Origin: Cyclobacteriaceae bacterium
GTDB lineage: Bacteria; Bacteroidota; Bacteroidia; Cytophagales; Cyclobacteriaceae
DNA: 64,000 nucleotides
NCBI GenBank assembly: GCA_023151255.1
Contig: JAKLJG010000002.1
Span: forward strand, 68,574-132,573
Reading direction: 5' to 3'
Below the pieces are notes generated by a model. It had not been told where the DNA came from. It did not search any database and saw only the letters and a program-made list of their open reading frames with translations. Made by a program: the position numbers and the translations under genes. Of the stretch, positions 8,245 through 17,452 are shown piece after piece. Position 1 is the first letter of the stretch; each line of letters begins with the position of its first letter.

Positions 8245-9153
8245 ATGAGAAACACCATTTTTGCTTGCTGCCTGGCCGCTTTACTGGCAGGTTGTTCTGA
8301 AACCGTTAAAGAAACCCCCAGCGGACTTAAATATAAAGTGATTAAAAGCGGTGATGGCGTGCGGGCCCGGGTAGGCGAATTCCTGGTTTTTGATTATGCC
8401 CTAACCGACTCGAAAGATTCGGTATGGACCAGCACCATCGAAAACGGTTTTCCTTCTGCTTACATGGTTAACGACAGCAGCGCCATCCCGCAGGAGAACG
8501 GCATCATCCAGATGCTGCGCCAACTCTCAAAAGGAGATAGTGTTGTGGTGGATATCTCCATTTCCGAGTTCTTTAAGAAACTCAGCCGCAGGCCCATTCC
8601 CGAAAACCTGGACAGCACCCTGATGATGCGTTACCAGTTCCGAGTGAATGAAATTATGAACAAAGAAAAATTCATGACCTACGAACAGGAGCTGATGAAC
8701 AACTTCCTGATCAATCAACTGAAAAAGGATACGCGGAAAATTGATGCGTACCTGAATGAAAAGGGTATTAAAGCCGATACGCTTCCATCGGGTTTGCGGT
8801 ATGTTATTACCTCGCCCGGAACAGGCGAGACCGCCAAGTCCGGACAAACGGTTAAGGTAAACTATACCGGCTACCTGTTAAACGGTCCGTATTTTGATTC
8901 GAGCATTCAATCGGTTGCCGAAGAAAAAAATCTTTATGTTCCGGGCCGTACGTACGGCCCCTATGAAGTAACTATCGATCAATCCAGCGTAATACAGGGC
9001 TGGCACGATGCACTTAAAACGATGAACAAAGGAGCAAAGGGCACCTTCTACATCCCATCAACACTTGCCTATGGCCCGCAGCAACGAAGTGCAGTAATTA
9101 AGCCCAATTCCATCCTGGTGTTCGAACTGGAGATGGTTGACATTGCCAACTAA
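8245..9153 (+). CDS. Lipoprotein FKBP-type peptidyl-prolyl isomerase, two FKBP-like domains
   Basis: About 302 residues from the ATG at 8245. A signal sequence ends in the lipobox LLAGC, so the mature protein is a lipoprotein. Two halves resemble FKBP domains, each opening with PSGL(K/R)Y: residues about 25-140, which look degenerate, and 180-300, with VKVNYTGYLLNG, VIQGWHDALKTM and FYIPSTLAYGP, the canonical elements. It probably aids folding of exported proteins in the periplasm. Gliding-motility FKBPs such as GldI of flavobacteria are related, but identity with GldI is not established. The next gene begins 2 bp after the stop. Confidence 0.88.
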   Translation: MRNTIFACCLAALLAGCSETVKETPSGLKYKVIKSGDGVRARVGEFLVFDYALTDSKDSVWTSTIENGFPSAYMVNDSSAIPQENGIIQMLRQLSKGDSVVVDISISEFFKKLSRRPIPENLDSTLMMRYQFRVNEIMNKEKFMTYEQELMNNFLINQLKKDTRKIDAYLNEKGIKADTLPSGLRYVITSPGTGETAKSGQTVKVNYTGYLLNGPYFDSSIQSVAEEKNLYVPGRTYGPYEVTIDQSSVIQGWHDALKTMNKGAKGTFYIPSTLAYGPQQRSAVIKPNSILVFELEMVDIAN

Positions 9154-9155
9154 CC

Positions 9156-9644
9156 ATGCGGGTTGTATTCATTCTGACCGGATTTGTTGCATTACTGGTT
9201 AGTTGCCGTGAGGAGGATTGTACTACCCGCGTGGCGCAGTCGCGGCTGGATGCCGTAAACCAGGCAAAACTAGAACAGGATGTTGCCATTATTGATGCCT
9301 ACCTTGATGGAGAGGGTATTACCGCAGTGCAGGATCCAACCGGTATGCGCTACGTAATAACCCAGGAGGGGACCGGAACGAAGCCATGCCTAGAGTCCAG
9401 CATTACGTTTAAATACAAAGGCATGTTGCTTAGTGGCGGCTCGGTATTCGATGAAAACTCCACCGGGCTTACTTATCCGCTAAAGAACCTCATTCTTGGG
9501 TGGCAAATTGTGTTGCCTCAGTTAAAAGCAGGCACAAAAGCAACGTTATACATTCCGTCAGGCTATGGGTATGGTTCCAGTTCGCTGCCGGGCATTCCGG
9601 CAAACTCAAACCTTATTTTTGAGATCGAACTTGTGTCGGTTTAG
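9156..9644 (+). CDS. Lipoprotein FKBP-type peptidyl-prolyl isomerase, single domain
   Basis: 162 residues with a signal peptide and lipobox LLVSC, then one FKBP domain (about 60-160). ITFKYKGMLLSGGSVFDEN, ILGWQIVLPQLKAG and LYIPSGYGYG match the FKBP core. It follows the two-domain FKBP gene by 2 bp and shares the linker pattern of a helix ending in IDAYL followed by the domain, which suggests an ancient tandem duplication. Periplasmic folding assistance is inferred from the family. Confidence 0.87.
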   Translation: MRVVFILTGFVALLVSCREEDCTTRVAQSRLDAVNQAKLEQDVAIIDAYLDGEGITAVQDPTGMRYVITQEGTGTKPCLESSITFKYKGMLLSGGSVFDENSTGLTYPLKNLILGWQIVLPQLKAGTKATLYIPSGYGYGSSSLPGIPANSNLIFEIELVSV

Positions 9645-9647
9645 CCT

Positions 9648-10235
9648 GTGAAAACAATTGTTTTTGCCACCAATAACCGGCATAAGCTGGAGGAAGTACG
9701 GCAGTTACTTGATTCTCCCCTGCAAGTCCATTCATTGGCGGAAATCGGTTGCGTGGAAGAGTTGCCTGAAACACAAAATACCCTTGAAGGAAATGCTCTT
9801 CAAAAAGCACAATACGTTTTTGAAAAATTCAAAACCCCTTGTTTTGCCGATGACACCGGCCTGGAGGTTGATGCCTTGAAGGGTGAACCCGGAGTTTACT
9901 CAGCCCGCTTTGCTGGTGAGCACAAGAGCAGCGATGACAATATCAATCTGTTGCTCGAAAAACTTAAAGGACAATCAAACCGACAGGCACAATTCAGGTG
10001 CATCATTGTGCTCGTTGAAGAGAAGGGCGTGAAATTTTTTGACGGAATCCTGCAAGGTGAAATTATTCAGGAACGATTAGGAGCCGGGGGCTTTGGTTAC
10101 GACCCGGTATTCCTGCCGACCGGTTCGGATAAGACACTTGCACAAATGACCATGGAAGAAAAAAACGCCATCAGCCACAGGGGTATTGCAGTCAGGAAAC
10201 TCGTGCAGTATCTGAAAAAAAATTATGCCCGGTAA
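9648..10235 (+). CDS. rdgB: XTP/dITP diphosphatase (RdgB/HAM1)
   Basis: 195 residues from a GTG start, 3 bp after the FKBP gene. It hydrolyses non-canonical purine triphosphates (dITP, XTP) and so keeps them out of DNA. Diagnostic stretches are FATNNRHK (7-13), the acidic FADDTGLEVDAL, GVYSARFAG, and GFGYDPVF near the C-terminus, followed by SHRG. Full length. Confidence 0.95.
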   Translation: MKTIVFATNNRHKLEEVRQLLDSPLQVHSLAEIGCVEELPETQNTLEGNALQKAQYVFEKFKTPCFADDTGLEVDALKGEPGVYSARFAGEHKSSDDNINLLLEKLKGQSNRQAQFRCIIVLVEEKGVKFFDGILQGEIIQERLGAGGFGYDPVFLPTGSDKTLAQMTMEEKNAISHRGIAVRKLVQYLKKNYAR

Positions 10236-10268
10236 CCTTCCGTTTGGTAATTTGTACCACCGGCTACT

Positions 10269-10901
10269 ATGAATAAACCCTTTACCATTGGCATTACCGG
10301 GGGCAGCGGCTCAGGTAAAACCTTTTTTTTAACCAACCTGTCCAAACGCTTTAGCGAATCAGAACTGTGCCTCATTTCGCAGGATAATTATTACCATCCG
10401 CGTGAGCAGCAAAAGACAGATGAACGCGGGGTAAAAAATTTCGACTTGCCCGAAGCGATTGATTACAAACAATTCGCCCTTGATATCACCAAACTAAAGC
10501 GTGGAGAGATTCTCACTAAAAAAGAGTACACCTTTAATAACCCAGCTGTTGAACCAAAAACACTGGTGTTTAAGCCGGCACCTATTTTGGTGGTAGAAGG
10601 TTTGTTTGTACAGTATTTTGAAGACATCGCTAACGAGTTGGATTTGAAAATATTTATTGAGGCCAAAGATTATGTAAAACTCAGCCGCAGAATTCAACGC
10701 GATAACGAAGAACGCGGATATGGCCTGGATGATGTGTTGTACCGGTATCAGCACCACGTGATGCCGGTTTACGAAAAACTTATCGAGCCATTAAAGCATC
10801 AGGCCGATTTGGTCATTCCCAATAACCACCACTTTGAACGTGCATTGGATGTATTTACCCTGGCGCTGAGGGCCAAATTGGCCGGAATTACTTCTGTTTA
10901 G
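10269..10901 (+). CDS. udk: Uridine kinase
   Basis: 210 residues. The P-loop GGSGSGKT (11-18) is followed by SQDNYYHP, the uridine-binding DxxY region of uridine/cytidine kinases, and by RRIQRDNEERG, the lid. It phosphorylates uridine and cytidine with ATP or GTP in pyrimidine salvage. It is the last gene of the nrnA-fkbp-fkbp-rdgB-udk run (33 bp gap to rdgB). Confidence 0.93.
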   Translation: MNKPFTIGITGGSGSGKTFFLTNLSKRFSESELCLISQDNYYHPREQQKTDERGVKNFDLPEAIDYKQFALDITKLKRGEILTKKEYTFNNPAVEPKTLVFKPAPILVVEGLFVQYFEDIANELDLKIFIEAKDYVKLSRRIQRDNEERGYGLDDVLYRYQHHVMPVYEKLIEPLKHQADLVIPNNHHFERALDVFTLALRAKLAGITSV

Positions 10902-10941
10902 GCTATTTTTTCTAACCACTTTCAGATTCAAGGCAATTTTC

Positions 10942-10949
10942 TACTTTTG
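10942..10949 (+). promoter_or_regulatory. Putative -7 box for the small membrane protein gene
   Basis: TACTTTTG matches TAnnTTTG, only 6 bp before the ATG at 10956, so the transcript would be nearly leaderless. The -33 position holds TTTC rather than TTTG. Confidence 0.45.
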
Positions 10950-10955
10950 TAGCCC

Positions 10956-11297
10956 ATGAAAAAAGGGCTTACACCATATCGCGCCATAACCCTTATTACC
11001 GGGGTAGGGATTGCTTTAGCCATTGTGGTTAGCCAGCTCTTTTATTTCCGGTTGGTTGATAGACCGGTGAACCCCGTTGAAACGGAACAGTCGGAAGAGG
11101 CAGCCTTTATTTCCATGCCATCGGTTACCCTGCCGTCTTCTTCATCGGTGGTACAAACCAACCAGGAATTTTCTTTTATTCTTGAAATCCTTCTGGAAGA
11201 TTCACATCAGCACACGGAAGCGGTTCCATTTACCAGTGTTTTCGACAAACTGTTTCGAACGCTTTTTCGGGTAGTCATTTCCCCGAACGCACCCTGA
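10956..11297 (+). CDS. Small single-pass membrane protein, unknown function
   Basis: 113 residues with one N-terminal hydrophobic segment (about 10-32) and a Ser/Glu-rich, probably periplasmic remainder. I recognise no domain. It lies between the udk operon and secDF; an imperfect hairpin at about 11322-11340 follows it. Its own -7 box and codon pattern suggest a real gene. Confidence 0.6.
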   Translation: MKKGLTPYRAITLITGVGIALAIVVSQLFYFRLVDRPVNPVETEQSEEAAFISMPSVTLPSSSSVVQTNQEFSFILEILLEDSHQHTEAVPFTSVFDKLFRTLFRVVISPNAP

Positions 11298-11389
11298 ATA
11301 GTGATGTTCGTTTAATGACTGAACACCATTCGGTATTCAGGCTTACCTCATTGTTAAAATTTTGAACCATAAACATTGAATTAATCAGT

Positions 11390-14300
11390 ATGCAGAACAA
11401 AGGATTTGTAGTTGTATTAACAGTAATAATTGCTGCGCTGTGTCTTTATTATTTGTCGTTCACCGTGGTTTCAACGCGGGTGCAGCGCAATGCCATCGCC
11501 TATGCCACCGATGCCAACGGCATTGTTGACCTGGGTAAGAAAGTAGCCTACATGGATTCGGTTTGGAATAAACCGGTGTACAACCTGTTTGGTGTTGAGT
11601 TTACGTACAAAGAAGTAAAAGATAACGAGCTGAGCCTGGGCCTTGACCTGCAGGGCGGTATGCACGTTACCCTGGAGGTTTCTCCGGTTGATATCATTAA
11701 AGGACTTAGCGGAAATAATAAGGATTCAGCTTTTGTGAAGGCATTAGTAAAAGCTCAGCAAAAGCAAAAAAGCAGCGAGAAGAATTTTAGTACGTTGTTT
11801 TTTGAATCATATCGCGAAGATAATCCGGGTGCAAAACTGGCCCACGTGTTTGCTTCAACCACCACCCGGGGCCGTATTAGCCTGAACGACCCGGACGAAA
11901 AAGTAATTGAAGTGGTGGAACAGGAAATCGAAAGCGCCATTGATCGATCATACACCATCCTGAAAAACCGCCTTGATCAGTTCGGAACCTCAGCCCCTAA
12001 TATTCAGCGGCTTCCAGGCACGGGCCGAATTCAAATTGAAATTCCGGGTGCCGATAACCCCGCCCGTGTGCGCAAACTGTTACAGGGCGTAGCCCGCCTT
12101 GAATTCTGGGATGTGGTGGAGCCCAACGATATTTCCACTTCGCTGATGAGCATTAACGATTTGCTCGCCAAAGAGCAACAAAGCCTGGCGTTGGCGCAAA
12201 CAGCCGCTTCAACAGAAGTTAAATCAGAAACCAAACCAACTTCTGACACCACCCTTACCGATCTGGAAAAGCAACTGCAAACCGCCTCGGTAACCGATAC
12301 GACCAAGTCGGGGTTGGACTCGCTTCAGAACCTGAACGTTTCGCCCTTGTTTGCCAAGAGCACTCCGGCCGGAACGTTTCGTTACAGCCTGAAGGATACG
12401 GCCGAGATTAACCGCATCTTCAGGCGTGCCGATGTGCGCAGTTTATTGCCCCGCAACGTGGGCGTGTACTGGGCCAACAAGCCTGATAAAGATATGGGCA
12501 ATACCGAGGCGCTTTCACTTTACTTTTTGGATCAGGGCCGGGGCGGCAAGCCCAAACTGACGGGAGAAGTTATCAATGACGCACGCCAGGATTTGGATGA
12601 GTACGCCCGGCCGGCTGTAAGCATGACTATGAATGCTACCGGCACGCGCATATGGGCGAAGATGACAGCCGAAGCGGCCAGCAAATCACCCCGCGGAAGG
12701 ATTGCTATCGTGTTGGATAACACTGTTTATAGCGCCCCTTATGTGAACGGAGAAATACCCAACGGCAACTCACAAATCAGCGGCAACTTTACCGTTGAGG
12801 AAGCCAAAGATCTGGCTAATATTTTAAAAGCCGGTTCGTTGCCGGCTCCTACCAAAATTGTGGAAGAGGCTATTGTAGGTCCTACGCTTGGCGAACTGGC
12901 CCGCGACCAAGGATTAATCTCAACCGCGTTGGGTTTGGCGCTGGTTGTGATTTTTATGGTGATGTATTATGCCAAGGGCGGCTGGGTGGCCAACATTGCC
13001 TTGCTGTTCAACATCTTCTTTATTCTGGGTATTCTCGCGCAGCTTGATGCTTCGCTTACGCTGCCCGGTGTGGCCGGTATCGTGTTAACGATGGGCATGG
13101 CCGTAGATGCAAACGTGCTGATCTTTGAACGGATCAAAGAAGAAATGCTCCATGGCCGCAAACTGAAAGATGCCATTAAGACCGGTTATCAACGCGCCTT
13201 CTGGACAATTTTTGACTCAAACTTAACCACGTTAATCACCGCCTTTTTCCTGGCCTGGCTCGGGCAGGGGCCGATTCGTGGTTTTGCCGTAACGCTGATG
13301 GTGGGTATTGCCACTTCGTTTTTCACAGCCGTGTATGTTTCGCGTGTAATTGTTGAGTGGATGACCCGCAAGGGTGACGAAAGCAAGGTTTCGTTTGATA
13401 CGGTTATTGCCCGTGCAGTTAAGAAAAGAAGGCAGTTTGCGTTTGTGCGCAACAGCAAACTGGCTTATATTATTTCATCGGTCCTGATTGTTATCGGGCT
13501 TGCGTTGATGCTGGTAAAAGGCCTGAATATGGGCGTGGATTTTAAAGGAGGCCGGGCGTACATCGTGTCGTTTAACCAGCCTGTGGTTGCCACCAACCTG
13601 AAGGTTGGGTTAAGCGAGGCCTTTCAAAATGCCGGTACTGAAGTAAAGAATTATGGCAGTAACAGCACAGTTAAAGTAACCACATCGTACCTGATTGATG
13701 ATGACACCGATGAGGCCGATGAGAAGGTAAAGCAAACCTTGATTGCCGGACTTGAAAAAATTACCGGCAAACAATATGTGGACCAGGATTCGCAACTTAA
13801 CGACAGCCGGTTTACCATTTCCAGTTCCTCAAAGGTAGGAGCAACGGTAGCGGATGATATCAAGAACTCAGCCTGGGAAGCAAGCTTATTCTCGGTGGTG
13901 GCCATCTTCATTTACATTCTTATCCGGTTCAGAAAGTGGCAGTTCAGTACCGGTGCCATTGTGGCTACCCTGCACGATACGTTGTTTGTGTTTGCAGCGT
14001 TTGCCATTGCTAATTTCTTCGGCATCAGCTTCGAAATTGACCAGGTATTTGTGGCGGCCGTGCTGACCATTATCGGGTATTCCATAAACGATACAGTGAT
14101 CATCTTCGACCGGATACGCGAGTACATTGGACTGGGCACCTCGCACGACAAAAAGAAAATCGTAAACGATGCCATTAACGATACGCTGTCGCGCACTATC
14201 ATTACGGCAGGCACCACCTTACTCGTGGTAATTACCCTGCTGATTTTTGGCGGTGAAGTGTTGCGCGGATTTTCCTTTGCCCTGCTGGTGGGTGTAGTGG

Positions 14301-14407
14301 TAGGAACGTATTCTTCGGTGTTCATTGCTGCACCAATTATCATTGACCTGGATAAAAAAGAAGAAGAAAAACCAACTGAGGTGAAGAAGGTGCCGGTAAC
14401 GGCCTGA
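11390..14407 (+). CDS. secDF: Protein translocase subunit SecDF (fused SecD and SecF)
   Basis: 1005 residues. The N-terminal SecD part carries one membrane helix, then GLDLQGGMHVTLEV (about residues 83-96), a large periplasmic P1 region with a low-complexity insert (about 265-310, rich in Thr, Ser and Leu), and six helices with GMAVDANVLIFERIKEE. The SecF part begins near 690 with MGVDFKGGRAYIVSF and includes SINDTVIIFDRIRE. SecDF uses the proton gradient to pull exported proteins from SecYEG. SecD-SecF fusion is common in Bacteroidota. A strong terminator follows. Confidence 0.97.
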   Translation: MQNKGFVVVLTVIIAALCLYYLSFTVVSTRVQRNAIAYATDANGIVDLGKKVAYMDSVWNKPVYNLFGVEFTYKEVKDNELSLGLDLQGGMHVTLEVSPVDIIKGLSGNNKDSAFVKALVKAQQKQKSSEKNFSTLFFESYREDNPGAKLAHVFASTTTRGRISLNDPDEKVIEVVEQEIESAIDRSYTILKNRLDQFGTSAPNIQRLPGTGRIQIEIPGADNPARVRKLLQGVARLEFWDVVEPNDISTSLMSINDLLAKEQQSLALAQTAASTEVKSETKPTSDTTLTDLEKQLQTASVTDTTKSGLDSLQNLNVSPLFAKSTPAGTFRYSLKDTAEINRIFRRADVRSLLPRNVGVYWANKPDKDMGNTEALSLYFLDQGRGGKPKLTGEVINDARQDLDEYARPAVSMTMNATGTRIWAKMTAEAASKSPRGRIAIVLDNTVYSAPYVNGEIPNGNSQISGNFTVEEAKDLANILKAGSLPAPTKIVEEAIVGPTLGELARDQGLISTALGLALVVIFMVMYYAKGGWVANIALLFNIFFILGILAQLDASLTLPGVAGIVLTMGMAVDANVLIFERIKEEMLHGRKLKDAIKTGYQRAFWTIFDSNLTTLITAFFLAWLGQGPIRGFAVTLMVGIATSFFTAVYVSRVIVEWMTRKGDESKVSFDTVIARAVKKRRQFAFVRNSKLAYIISSVLIVIGLALMLVKGLNMGVDFKGGRAYIVSFNQPVVATNLKVGLSEAFQNAGTEVKNYGSNSTVKVTTSYLIDDDTDEADEKVKQTLIAGLEKITGKQYVDQDSQLNDSRFTISSSSKVGATVADDIKNSAWEASLFSVVAIFIYILIRFRKWQFSTGAIVATLHDTLFVFAAFAIANFFGISFEIDQVFVAAVLTIIGYSINDTVIIFDRIREYIGLGTSHDKKKIVNDAINDTLSRTIITAGTTLLVVITLLIFGGEVLRGFSFALLVGVVVGTYSSVFIAAPIIIDLDKKEEEKPTEVKKVPVTA

Positions 14408-14435
14408 GAAGGGTTAGGTATAGGTATAAAGGTAT

Positions 14436-14467
14436 AAGGCATTGGAAACCTCCAATGCCTTTTTTTT
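14436..14467 (+). terminator. Intrinsic terminator of secDF
   Basis: An 11-bp stem, AAGGCATTGGA at 14436-14446 with TCCAATGCCTT at 14451-14461 and an AACC loop, runs into eight Ts (14460-14467). The T-run overlaps the stop codon of the convergent gldH gene. Just upstream are three GGTATA-type words in tandem (about 14415-14437). Confidence 0.9.
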
Positions 14468-14939
14468 AATCGGCTATGTGCTTTTCCACCCGCAAACCCA
14501 CCGCCAGCACACCTCTTAGTGTATCGGTGCGCATAAATTGTTCGAAGCGGATGGCATAACGGCCGTTGTAAGGAAAGATGTGTTTGTCCAGCAGTAAAAA
14601 CCGGTGGTCGTAGATATCGCCAATGCCGCTTTGGCCCAGTGGCTTGCCGGTTTTTTTATCAAATAAATATTCTGTGATAAGTTTTTGGTGCAGTTCGTTG
14701 CCTGCCGAGTCAAGCAAATGCCAGGTAACGTACAGGTTGGCGTAGGGGTACACCGATTCATTCCGTACGTTGAAATAAAGATTATAGGGTTGTGTGTTAT
14801 CCGTTATTTCAAAATCAAACTGGGGTTGCTCAGTTGCTGTCCACCACCGTTGCTTGAAGTCGTGGTTTTTTTCATAGAGGCGTGAAGAGTCGCAGCCGGC
14901 AATAGCCATCAGTAAAATTAACGTAACACGATTTCTCAT
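14466..14939 (-). CDS. gldH: Gliding motility lipoprotein GldH
   Basis: 157 residues with a lipoprotein signal ending in IAGC. The body matches the GldH family: a short exported protein opening with RLYEKNHDFKQRWW and later YNLYFNVRN and ADLYVTWHL-like strands. GldH is required for gliding in flavobacteria and is linked to the type IX secretion system; its biochemical role is not known. Its start codon overlaps the ricT stop by 4 bp, indicating translational coupling. The PKD/T9SS protein at 42.5-46 kb is consistent with an active T9SS here. Confidence 0.85.
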   Translation of the reverse strand: MRNRVTLILLMAIAGCDSSRLYEKNHDFKQRWWTATEQPQFDFEITDNTQPYNLYFNVRNESVYPYANLYVTWHLLDSAGNELHQKLITEYLFDKKTGKPLGQSGIGDIYDHRFLLLDKHIFPYNGRYAIRFEQFMRTDTLRGVLAVGLRVEKHIAD

Positions 14940-16087
14940 CCTTGCCTGCGGGGTTGGTTGTTGCGGTAATCGCGGTTGCCGCGGTTGCGCTTTTTCTTCT
15001 TTTTCTTTTTGTTTTTGCTGCTGAATTTTTTGTCGAGCTGGGCCAGGTCGCTGTTCAGTGTGGCTACCGGAATTTTTGCTTCCAGTTCATCGGCCTGGAG
15101 GGTAGCCGGTTTTTTACCGGCTTTGTTCATTTCCAGTATCTGATTTACCCGGTCTACGTTCAGCGGGTACCAGGTGTTATCCTCGCGGTAGCCAAACCAC
15201 ATGATCTTCCGGAAGATGTCGGTTTTCTGCAGGCGTGCTTCGCCTTGTTCGGTGAGTAATGGAGCCTCGATTTTGGGGATATCCCGCAAGGCATCCATGT
15301 AGGTTTCCAGTTCGTAGTTGAGGCAGCACTTCAGCCTTCCGCACTGCCCGGAAAGTTTGCTGGGGTTGAGCGATAGATTTTGGTAGCGCGCAGCGCTGGT
15401 GGCCACGTTTTTAAAATCGCTGAGCCAGGTAGAGCAGCACAATTCGCGCCCGCAAACCCCGATACCACCCAGGCGGCCGGCTTCCTGCCGTAAGCTGATC
15501 TGGCGCATCTCCACCCGTATTTTGAATTCGCCCGCAAGGATGCGGATTAGTTCACGGAAGTCAACCCGATCTTCGGCTGAGTAGTAAAATGTGGCTTTGG
15601 TATTATCGGCCTGGTATTCGATGTCGGAGAGTTTCATCTGCAGTTTCAGGTCGCGGATGATTTCGCGGGTGCGGTACAGGGTGGGTAACTCGCGTTTTTT
15701 TACTTCCTCAAATTTCTCCAGGTCTTTGGTATGTGCCAGGCGATAGATTTTTTTTATGTCGCTGTCGTTAGCAATCTTCTTTTTCTGCATTTGCAGGCGA
15801 ACCAGTTCGCCCTGCAGTGATACGTAACCGATGTGATGGCCGGTTTGTGCCTCTACTACAACGGCATCGCCTGTAACAAGGGTTAGCTTATCGGGATTGC
15901 GGAAGTAGTCCTTCCGGCCGTTTTTAAACCGCACCTCAATAACATCAAACCGATCTTCGCGGGGCATCTCCATGTTCGACAGCCAGTCGAACACATTCAT
16001 TTTGTTACAGCCTCCCGTCAGGCACATGCCGTTGTTGTTGCACCCGGCAACCTTCGTTCCTTTACCTGATGTACATGCGCAGCTCAC
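14936..16087 (-). CDS. ricT: PSP1-domain protein, RicT (YaaT) homologue
   Basis: 383 residues. The N-terminus is Cys-rich (CACTSG, CNNNGMC, GGC), the PSP1 domain spans about 100-270 with GRLGGIGVCGRELCCSTWL and LSGQCGRLKCCLNYE, and the C-terminus is a Lys/Arg-rich tail. In Bacillus subtilis RicT joins RicA and RicF in an Fe-S complex that stimulates RNase Y-dependent mRNA maturation. The cysteines fit a cluster-binding role here, but I saw no RicA or RicF gene in the window. It is 6 bp from purD and overlaps gldH. Confidence 0.85.
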   Translation of the reverse strand: MSCACTSGKGTKVAGCNNNGMCLTGGCNKMNVFDWLSNMEMPREDRFDVIEVRFKNGRKDYFRNPDKLTLVTGDAVVVEAQTGHHIGYVSLQGELVRLQMQKKKIANDSDIKKIYRLAHTKDLEKFEEVKKRELPTLYRTREIIRDLKLQMKLSDIEYQADNTKATFYYSAEDRVDFRELIRILAGEFKIRVEMRQISLRQEAGRLGGIGVCGRELCCSTWLSDFKNVATSAARYQNLSLNPSKLSGQCGRLKCCLNYELETYMDALRDIPKIEAPLLTEQGEARLQKTDIFRKIMWFGYREDNTWYPLNVDRVNQILEMNKAGKKPATLQADELEAKIPVATLNSDLAQLDKKFSSKNKKKKKKKRNRGNRDYRNNQPRRQG

Positions 16088-16093
16088 GGTTTA

Positions 16094-17395
16094 TCAATTT
16101 ATTTTTTGATAGGTAAGTAAATCTAACCCTATATCTTTTCTGAAATATACACCTTCCCAGTTTAGCCGGGCAACTCCCGCATATGCTTTTTGCCTGGCCG
16201 TTGCAATATCCTTATTCATTCCGGTAATGGTCAATACACGCCCACCATTAGTCAGTACATTGTTGAATTCTGTTTTTGTACCTGCATGAAACACCAACGC
16301 ATCGTTTATAGTGTTTAATCCTGAAATTACTTTTCCTTTTTCAAAATCACCAGGGTAACCGCCAGAAGCCATCACTACGGTAACGGCACATTGCTGATCG
16401 ATTTCAATGGTGTGGTTCTTCATGTTGCCGGTTGCGGCAGCAAAAAGTAATTCAACCAGGTCGTTTTTAATCCGGGGCATTACGACTTGCGTTTCCGGGT
16501 CGCCCATGCGGACGTTGTATTCGATAACGTAGGGATTACCACCCACATTCATTAAACCAATAAAGATGAATCCGCGGTAATCAATGCCTTCCTGGCGGAG
16601 TCCGCGAATGGTTGGTTTTATAACGCGCTCCTCTACTTTTTGCATAAAGGCCATATCAGCAAAAGCAACGGGCGAGACTGCGCCCATGCCACCCGTGTTG
16701 GGTCCTGTATCGCCATCGCCAATGCGTTTGTAGTCTTTGGCTTCAGGAAGGATTACGTAATGCGTTCCATCGGTCAGCACAAAAACTGAAAGTTCAATTC
16801 CTTTTAAGAATTCTTCAATGAGCACTTTTTTGCCAGCTTCTCCGAATTTATCTCCGCTTAGCATAGCGGTTATTTCCCGTCCGGCTTCTTCCTTGTCTTC
16901 GGTAATGATTACCCCTTTTCCGGCCGCCAGGCCATCGGCCTTGAGAACGATTGGCGCTTTGCACTGATTTATGTATGCCAGTGCCTGTTCCGTTTCACCG
17001 GTATGAAATGTTTTTGACTTGGCTGTGGGGATGTGATGCCGGAGCATGAACTGTTTGGAAAAATCTTTACTGCCCTCCAGCCGGGCTCCGGCTTTGCCTG
17101 GCCCTACAAGCGGTATTTTCTTTAAATCCGGATCGCCTTCAAAATAATCGCGAAGGCCTTTTACCAACGGAAGTTCAGGCCCCACGACCACCAATTCTAT
17201 ATCATTTTGTTTGCAGAAAAGGCCGAGTTTCTCAAAGTCATCGACAGCCAATTGAAGGTTTTGCGCCAGCGCAGCTGTACCCGCATTACCCGGGGCTGTG
17301 TAAAGTGTTCCGCATATCGAACTTTGCTTAATTTTCCAGGCAAGGGCATGCTCGCGGCCCCCGTTACCAATAAGTAAAATGTTGAGTGGCTTCAT
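16094..17395 (-). CDS. purD: Phosphoribosylamine-glycine ligase
   Basis: 433 residues from the ATG at 17395 (MKPLNILLIGNGGREHALAW, the canonical opening). PurD makes glycinamide ribonucleotide in the second step of purine synthesis. The ATP-grasp fold is supported by KADGLAAGKGV, GDGDTGPNTGGMGA and NVRMGDPETQ. Seven further in-frame codons upstream (to 17416) are not conserved in the family. Confidence 0.96.
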   Translation of the reverse strand: MKPLNILLIGNGGREHALAWKIKQSSICGTLYTAPGNAGTAALAQNLQLAVDDFEKLGLFCKQNDIELVVVGPELPLVKGLRDYFEGDPDLKKIPLVGPGKAGARLEGSKDFSKQFMLRHHIPTAKSKTFHTGETEQALAYINQCKAPIVLKADGLAAGKGVIITEDKEEAGREITAMLSGDKFGEAGKKVLIEEFLKGIELSVFVLTDGTHYVILPEAKDYKRIGDGDTGPNTGGMGAVSPVAFADMAFMQKVEERVIKPTIRGLRQEGIDYRGFIFIGLMNVGGNPYVIEYNVRMGDPETQVVMPRIKNDLVELLFAAATGNMKNHTIEIDQQCAVTVVMASGGYPGDFEKGKVISGLNTINDALVFHAGTKTEFNNVLTNGGRVLTITGMNKDIATARQKAYAGVARLNWEGVYFRKDIGLDLLTYQKIN

Positions 17396-17452
17396 AAAGG
17401 TCCCAAAGATGGACAAACCCCCTCAAAATTCAAGCAGGCTTCGTGCGGCTGG

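Noticed and set aside
13912-14442. A 176-codon minus-strand frame
   Set aside because: It is a shadow of secDF, whose protein motifs are clear throughout.
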